This document shows positions 5,924 to 7,144 of a stretch of DNA of 7,144 nucleotides, in pieces. Position 1 is the first letter of the stretch. Every line of letters begins with the position of its first letter. The stretch spans positions 1-7,144 of the forward strand of contig JALHSV010000122.1 of assembly GCA_022865525.1 (NCBI GenBank), read 5' to 3'. Both the position numbers and the translations under genes were made by a program. Source of the DNA: Thermodesulfovibrionales bacterium. Lineage in GTDB: Bacteria > Nitrospirota > Thermodesulfovibrionia > Thermodesulfovibrionales > SM23-35. The notes below the pieces were generated by a model. That model did not search any database. It was not told the origin of the DNA and saw nothing but the letters and a program-made list of their open reading frames with translations.

Positions 5924-7144
5924 CTATGGGTACATCTGAACGTATGGTACTTTCTTGAACTCCCAGGTGTTGTTCTCTGCATTGAACTTGGAATTGGTAA
6001 AGCACTTCCAGTTATCGTCATCGATCTTGTTGAAATCACCTCTGTAGTAGTAGCCAGGATACCTTGACTCTTCCCTGAAGAGGATGTGGCGAGCATGCGC
6101 CTCGACCGACAGAATCCTGTGATAGTTCTCAAAGCACCTTAAGAGCTCATGGAGGTTGGCTGCTGCCATCTTGTTGCAATCCTCTTTGAGCATCTCAAGC
6201 TTCTCTAAGCCTGCATCGAGCATGGTCTTTGAGGTCATATACCATGTCGCGCAACCGCCAAAGTATTCATCGGCGATCTTCATCAGTCTTGCCTGAAGCG
6301 CCTTCGGGCCGATGTAGTTGGGGTTGATAGTGGGATCGGTTGTATAGACTTTGTATTTCTCATAGACCTCAAACGGCAGATAGAGTTCAGCCGCAATCTC
6401 ATCAAGGGACAATTTGGGTGATGGCTTATAGTCCGCATTGTCGAGGATGTATGCTAATGCAGCCTTGGCTGCCATTCTTCCTTCAGCATGGGAACCTGAT
6501 GAGAACTTATGACCGGATGCACCGACAACGTCACCTGACATGAAGAGACCAGGTACGGTAGACATTCTGTTATATCCCCAACTGTAATGTTCCGGTGTGC
6601 CCGGAAGATCGCCAGGTCCGCTTACCCAGAACCCTGCGCAGCCGGCGTGTGAACCTAAGAGATACGGCTCTGTTGGCATAATCTCGGAAGGGACCTTATC
6701 AGGCTCAACATTAGTTGCCGCCCAGAGAGATGCCTGTCCGATAGCCATGTCAAGAAAGTCCTCCCATGCCTCTGCCTCGAGGTGCTTGATCTGCTTGGCA
6801 CCTTCTTTTTCACCGAGCTTCTCTTTCATGGCCTTGGAGATATCTGCCAGAGCTGCAGGGGTCTGCATAAGGATCGGCCCTTTCCCATCCTTCATGGCCC
6901 TCATCATGAGGTGGTTTCTGATGGCGGTACCCATATTCTTTGCATAGTTTCCATATCTGGCAACTGCATCGTCGAAGTACTCTTTATTGGTGCAATAGTC
7001 TTCACCATAGCTGTCAGTTGCTTTTGCCTTGAAAAAGAGGAACCATGCGCCGACCGGTCCATAACCGTCCTTAAACCTTGCAGGGACGAACCTGTTCTCC
7101 ATCAAGGTCAGCTCTGCACCAGCCTGCATGCCAAAGGCATAACC
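5924..7144 (-). CDS. aprA: Adenylylsulfate (APS) reductase alpha subunit, C-terminal 406 residues (5' end outside window)
   Basis: Flavoprotein subunit of dissimilatory APS reductase, which with the ferredoxin-like AprB reduces APS to sulfite and AMP in the cytoplasm, or works in reverse in sulfur oxidisers. The frame is open to the right edge. The family protein is about 650 residues, so roughly the last 60 percent is here. Fragment numbering starts at the first base pair of the edge. Recognisable AprA blocks are ENRFVPARFKDGYGPVGAWF (16-35), the HYSWGYNR element (186-193), and GDVVGASGHKFSSGSHAEGR (204-223), which belongs to the FAD/substrate region. The C-terminal helical domain follows. 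Its last part contains HARHILFREESRYPGYYYRG (350-369), typical of the end of fumarate-reductase-type flavoproteins. The methionine at 7129 is internal, not the start. The gene ends TAG, followed by a strong terminator. aprB is expected upstream, outside the window. No frameshift is visible. Confidence 0.97.
   Translation of the reverse strand, partial: GYAFGMQAGAELTLMENRFVPARFKDGYGPVGAWFLFFKAKATDSYGEDYCTNKEYFDDAVARYGNYAKNMGTAIRNHLMMRAMKDGKGPILMQTPAALADISKAMKEKLGEKEGAKQIKHLEAEAWEDFLDMAIGQASLWAATNVEPDKVPSEIMPTEPYLLGSHAGCAGFWVSGPGDLPGTPEHYSWGYNRMSTVPGLFMSGDVVGASGHKFSSGSHAEGRMAAKAALAYILDNADYKPSPKLSLDEIAAELYLPFEVYEKYKVYTTDPTINPNYIGPKALQARLMKIADEYFGGCATWYMTSKTMLDAGLEKLEMLKEDCNKMAAANLHELLRCFENYHRILSVEAHARHILFREESRYPGYYYRGDFNKIDDDNWKCFTNSKFNAENNTWEFKKVPYVQMYP

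Noticed and set aside
5899..6132. Minus-strand open frame overlapping the aprA end and terminator
   Set aside because: It is out of phase with the conserved aprA frame, runs into the terminator stem and has no domain features.
7127..7129. ATG at 7129 as the aprA start
   Set aside because: The conserved AprA frame continues without a stop to the window edge, and AprA normally has about 250 more residues, so this methionine is internal.

Overview
The window shows part of the energy-conserving core of a dissimilatory sulfur-metabolising bacterium, most likely a sulfate reducer. All recognised genes lie on the minus strand. In transcription order they are the 3' part of aprA (APS reductase alpha subunit), the complete qmoA, qmoB and qmoC genes (quinone-interacting membrane-bound oxidoreductase), and the 5' part of hppA (membrane proton-pumping pyrophosphatase). 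Strong AGGAGG Shine-Dalgarno sites, moderate GC content and gene content suit Desulfobacterota or sulfate-reducing Nitrospirota. The sequence alone does not let me choose between them.

Layout, right to left (5'->3' of the transcripts): aprA C-terminal part at 5924-7144; a textbook intrinsic terminator at 5881-5911; an extended -10 promoter near 5839-5847; an approximately 87-nt leader with a 22-bp imperfect hairpin (5765-5822) just upstream of the qmoA ribosome binding site; qmoA 4486-5745; qmoB 2255-4483, with its Shine-Dalgarno inside the last codons of qmoA; qmoC 968-2233 after a 21-nt gap; a 101-nt gap without a visible terminator; and hppA from 866 off the left edge. I see no gene on the plus strand, and no mobile element, CRISPR array, tRNA or rRNA.

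How the genes work together: ATP sulfurylase (not in the window) makes APS and pyrophosphate. AprBA reduces APS to sulfite and AMP. QmoABC is the membrane complex thought to pass electrons from menaquinol to AprBA, using QmoC haem b and iron-sulfur centres and the HdrA-like flavoproteins QmoA and QmoB. HppA hydrolyses the pyrophosphate released by sulfate activation, pulling activation forward and recovering energy as an ion gradient. The pathway is known. The least explained part is the aprA-qmoA intergenic region. There the two operon parts are separated by a terminator, and the qmo leader can form two mutually exclusive RNA folds, one of which would bury the qmoA ribosome binding site.
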